DNA of 64,000 nucleotides from Paramecium tetraurelia (GCF_000165425.1 NW_001799244.1:188118-252117), one strand, 5' to 3'. Counted from the first letter of the stretch, positions 36,218 to 50,367 are shown. Made by a program: numbers and translations. The notes: a model not told the origin generated them from the letters alone.

Positions 36218-39200
36218 TCATTTCAAAGCCAATCTGACTTAAGGGATTCCCTTGATAATCTCTTAACTCTCCTAATTCAATGTGAAATTGATAGTCAAAT
36301 CAACATATTTCTAATAAAATTAATAGTATATCATACCTGTATTTCTAAAACTTTAATAATTGGTTGGTCCAAGAAGTGCTTTTTCTCATCTGGCTTTTTA
36401 GCATACATGATCTCCATGTACACAGGTTAAGCCTTCAAGAAAACATCTCTTGGATGCAAATCATATTATTAATTCAGAATTTCAAATAATTATCTGAAAG
36501 TAGTTGACTTTGTAATTTCATGTGCCCATATATCCCATAATGTAACTGTGACTTTTTCATTGATTTTCTTCTTTGGTACTAACCCTGGCTCAGTCAATTT
36601 CACAAAAGGAATTGCTAAATTGACAAAGGCGTTTTTCATATCTGAAATCTAGACATTCTTCAAGGTCTTAATCAACTCAATTGTCTATAGGCCAGCAACA
36701 ACAGCAGTAGTAGTAGCCAAAGCAGGTACAATACGTCCAGCTTTAATTTTCACAGTCAGCCAATCCATAGATTCTAATTTATAATTTGCAGCCCTTAGAT
36801 TGCCGAAATGAATGAATGAAGTCGATGTGTCCATTTTAATCGTTATCCTTTTCAAATTCATCAGATGCTAAAGTGATGGGTAATAAGGATTTAAATTATT
36901 TGAATAACAGTTATGTTTCTTCTTAAGTGCTTTGGGCTTGAGTAGTCTCATTCTCTTCAGGTTCTTCTTTTTATCCTTGCTCTTTAACCTTATCAGAAAT
37001 AGACTAAAATAATTATCAAACTCATAAATACCTTCTTCTTCTCTTCGCTTGGTTGCCATTCAGGGAAAGTGATAAGATTGGCTTACTTAGCTACTTATTG
37101 TCTATAAGCTTTAGTTCTCCAATCTTTATCAGTTTCGAGACCGAACATTTTGGCTCTGAGGAAAGCAAAGGTTGATACAAATTATTGATGAATTTCATTT
37201 TCAGGATCAAATTAAATAGCCTTGGGAGGTCGTTTAGGCATAGTCCAAAATAGATTGCCATCCTTAGTCTTAGCATCTTCTGGATATGTATACATCAATT
37301 ATTTAATGTCATTAACAAAGTATTTCTAGAATTTCCCTCTTGCCCACTTAAGACAATCTTCTAAAGAATTTGGTTTGTTCTTCAACAATTTGATGCCTTC
37401 TCTCAAAGGCTTATTGTCTTCTAGACTGGGCAAGTAATCATCTGCCATCATTTTTATTAATTGCTTTGGTCTTGCTGAAAAATGTTTACCAAACTTATCC
37501 TTTGCAAACTCAACGCAATGGAAAGTCTCTTCTGGGAACATCTTTAGTGTGCAATATGGAATTTCTCCTTCTTCGACAGGATCATTAGAGCTACCATATG
37601 ATTCAGTTTAAAATGGAATGATGCATTGTACATGACCTTTTGGTCCAAGAGTACCTGATTCTAAAAGTGGCTTGCGAGCATTTACACATCGTTTGTCGAC
37701 ATATCTTCTAGCAGCTACATTGTCAAGAGCATTAGCAATAATGTCTTAGTCTTCAAAGAATTGATCTGTGTATATGTGTTCTGTTGAATCATGAACCTTA
37801 TCAAGTCTGGCTATGATGTGATCTCTCAAATATGGGTTCATTTAAATAACAGCAGCAGCAGCTGTCTAAGACTTTGGTTTTCTTAAATGTTTCTCCCTGA
37901 ATAAGAATTACCTATTTAGATTACTGACCTCGATGTGATCAGGATCAGTTATTGTGATAGATCCCTTCACTCCTAAGTTAAGCATAGCAAAATTCTTGAG
38001 TAGTTCACAACCTATTGCACCACATCCAACCATGAATATTTTAGATTTCTCTAATTTTTCAGCAATTTCTGTACCCAAGAATCTACTTAAAGACCTTTCA
38101 CTTATTTTGACATCCTTGGATATCTCTTTTTGTAACACTTCAGTGCAATCCACATAAAATAGTTGTTAAACTGGAGTAAACTTATTTGTTATTCCCTTAA
38201 TAGCCTCTTGTGACACGAATCCTCCAAGATAAGCAGACAAAGGTGAAAATTCTCCTTAAACAGAGTAATGTTTGAATATGGACTCGAAATCCTAATCTTT
38301 GGTTTACTTATTGTTATAAAGATTATGAAGATGTTCAGTATTTTGCAATTTGATAAAATCGTATTCTGACATATTTGGATCATAAATTGGCTTATCAATG
38401 AATTCTTAATTGTAGGGTTGGAATGATAATTCAACAGGTACTTTAACCAATTTAATAGTTCCATTTCGAATGTATTTTTGAATATCCATTCTAATTGTAT
38501 CTCCAAGACTGATTTACTAATTACTTTAACCTTTTAAATGGTTTTGTTAATTGAAATTCCATTTGAGTCTACCATTCCTTCAATATTATCAATCATTACA
38601 ATATCATTATCCTAAAATTCATGTTTACCTGTGATTTCAAAGTGCAACTTATTTTCCCCTTTATCAGTAACTGATTTAACAATATAATCAACAGTTTGTT
38701 CCCCATTCTTATCCTCAACTATGAATGATTACCCAAAGTCATTGAATACTCTTCCGAAGACTCCATCAACTGAACTTATAATTAATTTCACCTTATTTTA
38801 ACGACATAATGTAGATAATTTGAATAATACATCATTTGGATATGTAGCACAGATTACTACAATGCTGTATTTAGTGAGATCGATATTAAGGAGTTCTGAG
38901 GTTTCATAATTTACTCTAACGTATGAATTGAGCTATTGCAATTTTTCCCAACTTACTTCAGCCCTGTTTTTGCCAATATCTTTTTCTTCAATGAAAAATT
39001 AACCATTAAGATCATATTAAGTGCATTTCTATTGATCATGAATAGTTAACATTTTGACTCCTGATAATACTATGTTTTTGGCTACTTCAATACCCAAGGC
39101 TCCAATGCCAGATACCAAAACACAACTATTTGCCTATTTCTTCACTGCATCCATACCCATAGCACCAATGTATCTACTCCATCTATCTAAGACATTTTCA

Positions 39201-39268
39201 TCATTTGCTTCGAATTCCTTCTATTGAATCTTTGTGTATGTAACATCTACTTCATCTAAATTGGCCAT
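36218..39268 (-). other. UBA1: E1 (ubiquitin-activating) module of the giant locus
   Basis: Adenylates ubiquitin and carries it as a thioester. Inactive adenylation half: [15 protein letters not shown] and [20 protein letters not shown]. Active half: [20 protein letters not shown] then [17 protein letters not shown] and AAAVIQMNP. The catalytic cysteine lies in [20 protein letters not shown] (about 37500-37570). The C-terminal part has [20 protein letters not shown] and a ubiquitin-fold end [23 protein letters not shown] 39268 (MANLDEVDV) could serve as the start of a stand-alone E1. Two single-base frame breaks (about 38506-38520; about 36806-36820, in a TTCA repeat beside a T run) interrupt it as read here. 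Confidence 0.85.
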
Positions 39269-42200
39269 TCCCTCTTTTACATTTTTAACTTTAGGTTGTT
39301 TCTTGACGTGAAGTCCTTAGTACCCTGGATCCTTCTAAATCAGCAGCAGAAGGTGGCTAAATCTTATTCAATTCTTCCTCTAATTCTTTAACAGCCTCTG
39401 ACAACTTCTTATGATATGCTTTCTTGCTCTTTTTGAATTCACTGCACCAACTGGAATTGTGATCATTTAGTAACCCAGTATATACTGCTTCTTTGGTATC
39501 TGCAAGTTCAACCCACTTATTGCATTCCTCCAAGATTTCCTATTTCTTAAGATAGAAGTGTCTCCTAATAATAGTTTCAAATCCTTTTGGTGGATCTCTA
39601 ATCTAGTCTATCATAGCATATTTAATGTTGCAATATCTGACAATATTAGAATATCCTTCATTTTTCTTTTCACCTTCATCTGTGTTTGCTTCCTATTCAA
39701 AGCCTGGTTCATTGAAATACACCTCTTCACTCATAATAATAGCTTGAGTGGACACTAAAACTTAAAGGAGAGTGGAGATTTTTGGATCCCAATTTTCAGA
39801 TGCATTTCCTCTCCATGTACCTAAGAGTGACAAACATACTTTTCCACAACTATACAAATTAGGATTGAATCTGACTTTTCCATTTCCTGTAGTAGATAAA
39901 TTCATTTTAGGGGGAGCATTCGGGTATGAATCATCAGCATAAATATCAAATAGAAAGGCACCATGTGCATAAGGAGTTCCTTTTGCACCCATAACAAGTG
40001 CCTTCATCACATCTACACGTTCTTTGTCAGCTCTTACAAATATGGCATTAGTGTGTTCAATTGGTAAGGATGTTGACATATCTGCAAATTCTTAGGCTAA
40101 TCTTACGATCTTATCTTGATTTATCTAAGTAGAAATGTTTCCTGAATAGTGATGCTTATATCTGCCACCCACCTTCATATCAATATAGCTGAATCTCAAA
40201 TCTGACAACAAGGTTCTGTATGCTTCAGGTAGATTTTTGGATAGAATCTCTGCGATCAACTCATTTGCTAATTCTTTCTATTTCTTGAGTTGTTCAGTCT
40301 CATCCTCTTCATTGCTACTACTACCACTATCATTCATCTTATTGATGCAATTTTCCATTCGTTTATGAGTATCTATAATCATTTTGGCAATCTCAAATGA
40401 GTGTTCTTCCTCTTCATTCTTCTTTCTATTATTTTGGACGCAATTCATAAAGATTCTGGATGTGTCAGCCAATGCACTTAACAATTCAAATAATGATTAT
40501 GTTTAAGGAGGATAATACTATTCTGGAATCTTTAAGAAAACACTGGCCAATACTTTGTGTTGTGACATGGATTAAACTATCTTCAGATACTTACAATACA
40601 ACTCGAATTCCTTTGATATTTCCAAAAGTGAACCACTTCTGAATGCACTTTCTAACAGAGGCAATAATGCACTTTCAAACAATGTATTCTTTAATTTATG
40701 TAATAGTTCTTCACTTGGATGCCAATGTTAGAAATCAAAGAATGACTCTACTATACCCAGTAATCCAATTAATTGTTATGACTTTTAGGTTTTCTTCTCC
40801 ACATATTCTATCGTATTCCATTTCTAATTTTACCCAGTATTATCACTTGCATATCCTACTCCTCTCTTCTACTTTGTTGATTTCTGCAATGTGTTATTTT
40901 TCTAAGGTGATTCTTAAACCACTTATTCCTCAACCTTATTTCTAAATTCTCTCTTAGTCTCCCTACTAACCAATGCTATTCTATCTAGGATTTGCTTAAT
41001 TAAATTCTATTCCAAAGCCTTTATTCTTACTTCTGGTCCACTACTAGCACTGAATACATTTACGAGGGTGGTATAAATGAACTTAACAGCATTCTGTTCC
41101 TCCTCTTCTAATTTCTTGTTATTACTTGAATCAGGAGGTCCAGCAATTAAATCAAACAATAAATTGACACATTATTGATTCTTCATGAACAAATTAAAAA
41201 AGTTAGGTAATTGACAGAATGATTGCAATTCATTTAAAAATTATAGCCAAGAATTGGCTCGTTGTTAATTCTTCCATTATCCAATTCCTTCTCTAATTAC
41301 AGATAACATAGCATTTACACCATTTAGTTCTTCAAACAAGGGGAATATTGTTAATTGTTATGGATATGTGAATGATGATGTTTTAGGGTGGATGTTATCA
41401 ATGAACTCTCTTGCATTTATTACCAACTCAATAATATTTTATTAATTTGTAGGTAACTCATTCAATTTTTACTGGTTCTCAAATATATTGCATTCCTGTT
41501 TTAATCCATATTTGTTGAATACGATCAATTGTTTCAATTCACATAATTTCAATTAACTTGGTAATTAGTAAACTGGAACAACACTGTAATATAGGAGTGA
41601 TTGATTGGTTTCATAATTAGGGAATAGTAAACTAGTAGTTTCTTATGGTATATTAATTTAAGGCAATGTCTTCTTTTACTTTTAAGGTCTGACTCCCTGA
41701 AACATAATATTCAATCTTTAAATTGTCTAGACTTCCCTAGTCTTTTAGATTAAATGATGCCAAATTGATTCTGGATGGTTCTCCTGGGACATATTCAATT
41801 TCCAAAAATACTTTATCATTATTTTAGAATGTTAAGGTTCCTTGTTCATCATATATTTCAATTTAAGCATTGATGTCAATTTCCTCATTGACAATAAGAT
41901 TATTTTCATTGAAATAAAACACTTTCATCTTCCCTTGATTCCAACTGTATGTTAAATCTAATTTATCTGATTTTGTGCATTTCACATTATGATACAAGAT
42001 AATAGTTTTGTCTACATTATTGATTCTATAATTGATAACCATCATCTAAGGAGAGGAATTAAAGAATTTATCTTCCAAATGTGGTAACATGTCTGAATCT
42101 CCATCATTCTTCTAAAAAGCCACCTTATTCCAATAGGTCTCGCTTATATGAGCAAATAATTAATCTCTTTATTTAATTGTTAGTAATAATGATTCGAATA

Positions 42201-45200
42201 CTAATTCATCCTGCTTTTGAGTATTGTCTATTTATTTCTAAGCAATAAACTTTGGATCCAAAATAAATTTGCCTTAATCTTCAAATTGAATCTTCAAGAA
42301 AACATAATCCTCACTGTTCAAAATTGGAACCAACAAGGATCTCACGAATTTCATATCTTTGTTTCCTTCCAATCTGCCAATATCTCGTATCAAGGCTTCG
42401 ATTATGAATTTTGCATGATACTTCTACACCATGTAGCTGATGAATTTGGCTGCCAATTCTATAGTTTTATCATCGAATTGTTTCAAGATGGTTTTGCATG
42501 AGGGTTCTTCGATTAATGAATTATAGAGAGGGAGAAGGTATTTGAGTAGATGATCAGCAATCTTCTTATTCGTCGATAGAGTATAAAAGAATTAGATGAC
42601 GTAGTTCAATTCAAATTTACCAAAAATTGAATCCAACTGATTGATAATCCAATCAATGCTTACTCTATTTCCCAAAGCTAATGGTCCAAGCACTTCAAAG
42701 AAGTATGGTTAGGTTCTACTCTTATCCAAAGTAAACTACAATATCTATTCCACTTCTTCAAAATCTATTCATAAGGATGTGGGAGATAAGTGATGGTTAC
42801 TATCAGTTTGATTAGCAAATGTCTGGCATGTTTGTTATGCAACAATTAGAACAATTCAATCAGATGTATGATATCATTTTTGCTGATATTTAGTGAAAGT
42901 TCCCTTTATTTCAATTTGCTCTTTTGCAATAACAGAACATTGCAATAGGATTCAATGAAATGCTAAGCCAATTTTTCATACCATAATAGATCTTACTGCT
43001 GATGATTGTTGATCTGTAGAGCCAGCAATTTCTGAAATAGATGGTTGTGCAATTTCAAGAACCTTTCATGAACATGTTCTCCTTCCAAATATTATCTAAC
43101 TCAGTAATTTACTATGTGATTACTCAGGGTATTCCATCAATTTGACTACTAACCAATCTCCGACCTCGTGATTATATTTAGCAATTGCCAATATCAAAGG
43201 ACTCAATTGAAATGAATAAGAATTGAGTGCATTCATGAACTTGTTGATATTGTTTTGGAGTTGTTCTAATACGATGGAATCATTGGCCAATTGTTGCAAA
43301 GTCTTTTTGGTAATTGGGTTTACAGAACTTGGATAGAATATCGATAGCCGTCTTCTCTTATAATGTATAGATGAAATCAACTTTTTATCTACTAGAAGCA
43401 TAACCCAAAACTGAAATAAAACTGATGCCTAAGCACAGCTTTTTAATAGCTTTGGATACATCCAATTGTTCTACATATTGTTATCTCATTCTAAAGCTGA
43501 TGAATTTGACAGATTAACCAGGAGGCAATTGCTGCTTATTCATGAGTTGAGAATTGTAACAAAATACTTTGACTTGGTATTGTGAATAATATTCGTCATT
43601 AATTAATTGCATCTCAGCAATTGGATATAGTTCCTCCAATGATTTTCCTACTTCTAATAGGACACTACTGGGAGTGCCTAAATATTTGTCAGCAAAATCA
43701 GCAGTGAATGTTTGAATACCCAATCTGATATTTTTGATTTCGATTTCATTATCCAACTAGAATACCATTTAATATTCACTTCTCATTCCCTCATGGGAGA
43801 GTGATTAGAGCTAATCTACTCTTCGCTCCTTTCTTGTGCAATGGCCAATCCTAATTGGATATATTTTGTCCTGGCAAATTGAAAACTTTCATCTTATTGC
43901 CGAACTCCTCCTCCAAAAACTAGACTTGTGTGATTTGTTTCTCCTTGATGATCTTATTTATTAGGTAATGATAGATGTCTGATTGGAATTGTTATGCAAC
44001 ATCATCTGAAATTAAATACTTATCAAATTGTTATTGGATCACTTCCAAAATCTGAGATGTGTATGTGAAAGCAGTGTATGAAGTGATCTAACTATTCTCA
44101 TATTGATTAACTATCACATCGTCAATGTAATATTGCTATTGGAATATTTACTGTAACATGTATTATTTGCATGGCAATAATTCAAATAATTAATCCAATG
44201 AATCGCTCACTTATTTGAGTAATTTTCCAGCATAGCTATGCAATTTGTTCCCAGAATAAGAATTCAAGCAGTACCATTCAAATAAACGATTTAAGTCTGG
44301 ACTCTCACTTAGTTGTGCTAGTGTTTATTCACTTTGCAATAGTAAATAGATCATTGATTAACAGAGTTCCAATTATTCGATCAATCGACTATCAGCATTG
44401 ATGATTCCATCCATTCCTCCTAGATAAGGTAGATACGATCCTATATATTTGAGTAATATGTTGACATTATTCAAATAGATCTGTTATACCTCTTAGGAGA
44501 ATACTATGAAGATATGCTTGATGTCATTTTAGCTTAAATGAGGCAATAAGGCTTCTATTATTTAAGAGCATGTCTGATTTTATTGCACTTATTGTTATGC
44601 CAAATTCAAGGTGAATTATAGCAATTCATTCATCAATAATTTCTATTTGCATCCTAAGTAAGACTGGATTACTCTGTGATAGATTTGTAATTCATTCTAC
44701 AATTAAGGAGTTATCATCAATATCACCTTTAGTACTTTATTCCAAATTATATATTTCTCTGACTTCTCTAATAGGATAATTAATCTATTTATTGTATCTG
44801 GATAACAAATTTGGATATGTTATCTTTGCAAGAAGTCCTCAAAGTCAGCTAATTGTTTATTATTGCCTCTGGTCTTTAATTTATTTACCTTCTTAACACT
44901 TCTTGTCAGAAAGTCGAATAATAAGAGCAAATTATCGATCGTTAATTTTTCTACGTTGTTTTTTATGTAGATTTAACAGAAGTATATTGAGGTATTTTTG
45001 AAATGTAAATCAAACTATCCTTCTCAATTTATAAAATGTTATTAATTTGATCACTCAATAAGAGTGTGGCTGCCCAGTCTGTATATCTACTTTCCAATTA
45101 TTTGGGTTAGAACAGAAGGTCTAACAAAGTTTTGAATTTCTCTGGGTACTGCATTCCTTTTGAAAATAATTCTGTTAAGACGTTTTCATTCAATGAATTC

Positions 45201-48200
45201 TTAATTTAAAGGGTACTGCATTTTTGTAATGCATTTTACAATAAATTCAATCTAAATTTACTATCATTGATTAGAAATTCAAGAATAAATCCTAACATCC
45301 TTTCATTTTCTGGATTCCCATCTTCTGTTTATTTTATTTATGGCAATCTTTAAAGTTGAGTTACTAGTGCATCATACAGAATGTCATCATTCAATTCAAT
45401 TAGTTTCTACAGTGATTCCAATATGGGTATTGGTAACTAATGCAATAACTTTTTCTTTAGACTGTTTTCACTTGTAAATTATTCTATTATCAATTAATTC
45501 CATTGTTCCTCAGGTATTTACATTTTAACCTTCTTTTGAATAAATTACAAAGCTATATCAGTAATTCCTTTCAAATCTCCTAGTGATATGATGAGATGGA
45601 TGAATTCTAATGCGTCTGGTACTCTGCCAGAGATGGCAATCAGCATTCTCATTAAAAGAGATGAGAAGACTGTCAAGAAATTGGAATTGTTTTCGTAGTT
45701 TCTTGGGGGGGCTACTTTCAAAAATTCAAGTTGAGTTTATTCAATAAGACTCTGAAGATGACTAGTTTGTAATTTACACTTCTCCTTCAATTGCATTTCT
45801 GATTACAATTTGTATATTGCTTGTTCTAAATAATCAGCATTTCTCCTCAATGATTTAGTTGACATCACTATGTAATGGTCAGTCAAATCAGTCTTTTTAA
45901 TAACATTGTATGAGTCCATGAGTATAGATTTATCTGACTAATACACATAGTAGAGGGTTTCTCCTATTGATAAGGTAGTCTTATATCTAAAATCTTCTGT
46001 GATATCTAGTGGACACAATTCAGCATTTAAAAGAGACCCGTAGAATTCTGGAATGACAGTCAAGTAATTCTATGGAATCTACAATTAAGCTGCTTATTTG
46101 GAATAATAATTATCACTTCCCAAAGTTAATTGCACTAATAATTTACGTGCTCTAACTCCATTAAGTCCAATGTGAAAACAATTGTAATTATGATAATTGG
46201 CACATTTATGAACATAATCTGTGAATTGTACAAAGGTCCATTCATCATAAACTTGATCCAACACCAAATTGTCTACCCAAACTTAGACTCTAAATTTGAC
46301 TGAGTTTGATGTCTATTAAAATCTTAAAGACAATTTCTCAATCTCAAATTCCCCAAGAAGATTGACTTCAAATCTTCTAATTTATTATTTATTTGACAAT
46401 TGCATAATTAGAATCTAAGACAGAGGGTCTTTTTAGCATATTAAAGATTTCTAATTGCCAGTTTATTCAACTGAGATTTCATCAATTTCTTAGATTTGTA
46501 CTTATCCTTGAGGTCCTCCATATTTAGTAGAAAATAAGAACATGTCTTTATGTTACATACTTTTCAACTTTTGTAATGCAAACAACAGAGATTTCATAGC
46601 AATATCTATGATTTCTTGTGGTTTAAATTTGGCTGTATATGTTATTAATCCCAAAAAGTACTCTAAGCCACTTTCTGTTAAAACTACTTTTTCAATCTTG
46701 TTAAATATCTGTTAAGCCACCTACAACAATATATCATGAAATTCATCGTGTTGTTGGAGTTGTCTGAAGAATTCTGTGACTTATTCATTTACATCCTAGG
46801 ATAACACATTTCCAAGGATGAATTTAGATAGGTTAATAACTTCTAACACTTTCTTGGATTCTTTCTTCATGAATAAATTAAGAACAGTCAAAGCACCTGG
46901 TTTTTTTTGGTATACTTATTCGACTAGACTATCTAATTGATTGATTTATAAATTGTTGTATTTCTTACCAGTCACAGTCACCTTTAATAATTTATATTGT
47001 GAATCATCATGTGGTTTAATAGTGAAGTCTCCTGAATAAACAGTGTCAAATTCAATTATACCATTACTTGGATATCCATTCATTCCTTGATATTTACATT
47101 GAACAGCCAATTTCTCAGGTAAATCAATTCTTTTCCTAAGTTAGTTTAACAATTGGCATTCTTAGATTGCTCCAACAGTTGAATGCTCACTTTAGGTCTT
47201 AGGTATTTCTTTTCCGAAAGCAGCAAACCCTTTGATTTCAATGGAGTTAGTCTAAAAATGAGCTGTATGATCATGAGGTGTTTTTCTAAAATTGGTTGGT
47301 TTAAGCATGATATATTTGCATGGTCTTATAACTTCCAATTGACAGAATGCTTCTTTGGATTCTGCTTCAAATTCAAAGTATCCAACTGGTTCATTTGCAT
47401 GTAGACTTTAATGAGTTGATTTCCACTTTTCATATTGTTGTTTGTCAAAGTTATCAAATTCTGAAGTGTCATTCAACTCATGTTCTTCTTTTGATATAAA
47501 GATCAATCCCATTCCAATGGGGAATCCTCTGAAAACATTGGTGACCTCACTTTTAATTATGACATGATCCACAAGCATAGCCTCATCAAATTGGCTTCGG
47601 AATATAAATTAGGTCTTAGGATAGTTACTAGAGAAGGGTTTATTACTATCAAAGAGCATTTAAGTAACAAATGTTTAATCATTAAAGGAGGCTCCTTTAA
47701 AGGAATGGACAGTTAAAGGTAATTTTTAAGGATCACTAACAGTCAATGGACTATTCATCAATAGGATTTGTTTTGGTTCCTCAATGGGTCCTTCAAATAC
47801 AGCCTTAATGTGGATGTGAGTGAAATTATCTCCTATATGAATTCCCTATATATGGATATCATCCGTAACTGTTTAGAAGATCTGCACTTCTTCACTTTGA
47901 ATGATGTTATTCTTTAGGATTTCAGAATTGTCTTCAATTTACTTGTGTTGAGTGTTACTCTCATACCAGATGATATTATCTTTAATGTAAGCATTTGAAA
48001 TGGGTTCTTAAATTTCAGAGACATTCAATTGAGAGTCAATGATGAAATTTTTTGATTGACTATAAATTAGGCATTTAGTTTTGGAAATGACTAGATCATA
48101 ATTGACTCCAATGAATATTTACTTCTAAAATTCAATTTTGGAGTTTTGAGTGATCTCATAAATGCTTATAGCTTGATCACCAATCAAGAAGACATAGAGT

Positions 48201-50367
48201 CTATTATTCCAAATGGCACTCTCAATGGTCTTAATATCAAATTCTGCTTAGATTGCCTTGTGATCAGCCTTAATCATCTCCAATCTTTTGCAATGTTTAC
48301 TATACAGAGGAGCCAGAGTCTCAACTATTTATCTACTTGTTTCTGATTGCAACAATAATGAGTAATCCTTATTTTTACTCCAGCAATTTGTTAATACACA
48401 ATAATAGCCATCGTCATTGATAAAAAATTGATCCAAATACTTTTATGAATATGATATGAATTTAATAGAGAGTACATTTTTATTATGTATACTGGCAACT
48501 AGAACTGGGAACATGGTGTTATTGCTATTCCAATGGATAACAGTCACATAATCAATAGCACTTTCTGTAATTTTATCTTTTAAATCCTAACTGATCTCTT
48601 CATTCTCATCGACTTCAACCAAATCTTATTGAATTTACAATTATTATTTGATAACAAATTACTCTATCTGTTCATCTGGTTTTTGAGCATTACAAGCCTC
48701 ACAATTTTGATTGGTCTCCTTATTAACCAAAGTGCAAATACTGCATTGCCATTCTCCACTGGTGCTCACAATGTCAAGTGCTTTATCGAAATTGTTATTA
48801 GTTTGAATAAGAGCCTCTTTACAAGCTGATTCCTCGAAATCCATTGCAACTAACTTCTCAAGCATTGCTTAATCATATAATGGTAGTTGTTCAGTTTCGC
48901 CAGTAATATAGTTTTCCAATATTTTATATATGTGACTTGGTGTTTCTTCTGATTGAACATCAATTTTCTTCTTGTTTTTCTGATAGGGTCCCAATTGTCT
49001 CAAATCTACATCAATGACTTTAAAGAGTTCAGCTTCACCGTTGTAAATAGATATTGAATCTTGATATCTCAATGAGAAGTAGCGATCACTTTTGCTTAGG
49101 ATTCTTTCACCCTAAGCCTGTATTTCACTTCGCAATATTAACTTGGAATGTTTGGTTCCATTGTTATTGATTTCATCATCGCAATATGCATATTTGACTC
49201 CTTAAACCTGGTTATAAGTATTTTCCATATTCAACAACATTGAATGGATTTTCTGTTGCTGGATGATCTGCGAATGTTAACAATCTCATCTTTGCAGACT
49301 CTATGCTTCTAACCTCTTCAAATTATTCTATCAATTAAACAAGTATTCTCTCTGCTATTCTGCATTGTTCTATAGAATATTTGTATTAAAATTCATCCTT
49401 TTTTTCTTCCTGAACAATCTCCTCATTTATTGGCAACATCTACGTTATTTCCCTGCAATAATTAATCATTCTCCTTTCTCTTAGGGTTTGCTCTCGAATT
49501 TCTCCTTCAACTTCCTCACATGATGTTTTAAATATTGTCTTATCCTTTTAAGTTTCTTTGATGCTTCCTCGTCCAAAATTAAATATACTATCTCATTGTC
49601 CTCCTGATAATTGCACATCACCAACTTCATCTTTATTAGTACCTCTAATTCTGCCTTGGGAATTTGTTAGCCTACCAATGGACAATTTCGAACAGACACT
49701 AATCGATCTTGCAATTGGTGAATTTCATTTCTATCTATATCATATTATCGATACTTATTCATCGTGAAGGAGGCATTCGAATGCTACATTTACTAACTCT
49801 AAAGCTAGACTTGTTCTAATTGCTCTACTACACTGCGATCCTCATACTTCATTGTCAAATGCACCGAATTCCCAAATTGCGATAGTCTAACACAAGGGTA
49901 CCAAGGACCTGAAATCAGAGTGCCCTTTGGTATGCCTTTGTTAGTGCTCAGATTGCCATTCAAGTAGAATTACAGTGATTGCTCGTTGAAATTAAGAAGC
50001 ACACCCACCACTCTCTGCGTTGTCGTTTTAAATTCGAATAGGTGTCCCTCAAAATTTTCGCTTGGAGATTACTATTTGGATATGCCAATCTGCAATTAGG
50101 ACTACGCCTTACTTTCACTCCTTCTGTATTAAAAGGGCATACGATTTCCCAATAATGAACGCCCTCGCTGAAGCATATATTCGCTATTGCTAGACCACTG
50201 GAGTCCTTTGCTGGATTAAGCTGCTAAATTGTTGTGCCTTAAAGCGATGCCACTGTATGTGGTGTTAAATGTGAAAAGAACATAAATTAAATAATTCCCC
50301 TGATACTTTCTGAACAGGTATTTAGATTAATGTTCAAGAATGAAATACACTTATTTATCTATATCAT
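36218..50367 (-). CDS. Giant BIRC6/UBE2O-type E2 joined in frame to a UBA1-type E1
   Basis: About 14.2 kb, some 4,500 residues once introns (22-26 nt where traced) are removed. From the N-end: SPRY domain ([18 protein letters not shown] ... LQFYLNG), coiled region, UBA ([20 protein letters not shown]), RanBP2 zinc finger ([20 protein letters not shown]), a long helical and beta-rich middle, a BIRC6-like E2 domain ([20 protein letters not shown]) and its C-terminal YFNEPGFEQ segment, then a whole E1. Without splicing at 39302-39323 the E2 frame ends at TGA 39252-39254, already inside the E1 coding start; with it the frame runs on into E1. The start is the best of several nearby ATGs. Frame breaks without introns appear near 38506-38520, 36806-36820 and about 49480-49610: sequence errors or decay. 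Middle exons were only sampled. Confidence 0.7.
39302..39323 (-). other. 22-nt intron that fuses E2 to E1
   Basis: GTACTAAGG...GTCAAG, GT...AG bounded, length typical of this genome but richer in G/C than its neighbours. Removing it joins ...DLEGSR to [11 protein letters not shown] and the E1 start MANLDEV without a stop. Unspliced, the E2 frame ends at 39252-39254. Confidence 0.6.
39690..40090 (-). other. UBC (E2) domain of the giant locus
   Basis: BIRC6/UBE2O-type E2 core: [40 protein letters not shown], a [20 protein letters not shown] segment, then [18 protein letters not shown] with the catalytic Cys in KVCLSLL. The family's trailing YFNEPGFEQ ... [16 protein letters not shown] follows. 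It reads as an active E2 with the large insertion style of E2/E3 hybrids. Confidence 0.93.
48659..48865 (-). other. UBA domain and RanBP2-type zinc finger of the giant locus
   Basis: UBA helix bundle [20 protein letters not shown] with the usual MGF-like turn replaced by MDF, followed by [20 protein letters not shown], a Cys4 RanBP2 finger. Both classes bind ubiquitin in other proteins, fitting a role in presenting substrate or chains. Confidence 0.85.
49880..50170 (-). other. SPRY domain of the giant locus
   Basis: After removing the 23-nt intron 50090-50112, [17 protein letters not shown] joins [15 protein letters not shown]; then [20 protein letters not shown] and [18 protein letters not shown] follow. 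This is the strand order of SPRY domains, which bind protein partners, for example substrates of E3 ligases. Confidence 0.8.

Noticed and set aside
39252-39254. TGA as the true end of an independent E2 gene
   Set aside because: It would lie inside the coding start of E1 on the same strand, leaving no 3' UTR or promoter; kept only as an alternative to the spliced fusion.
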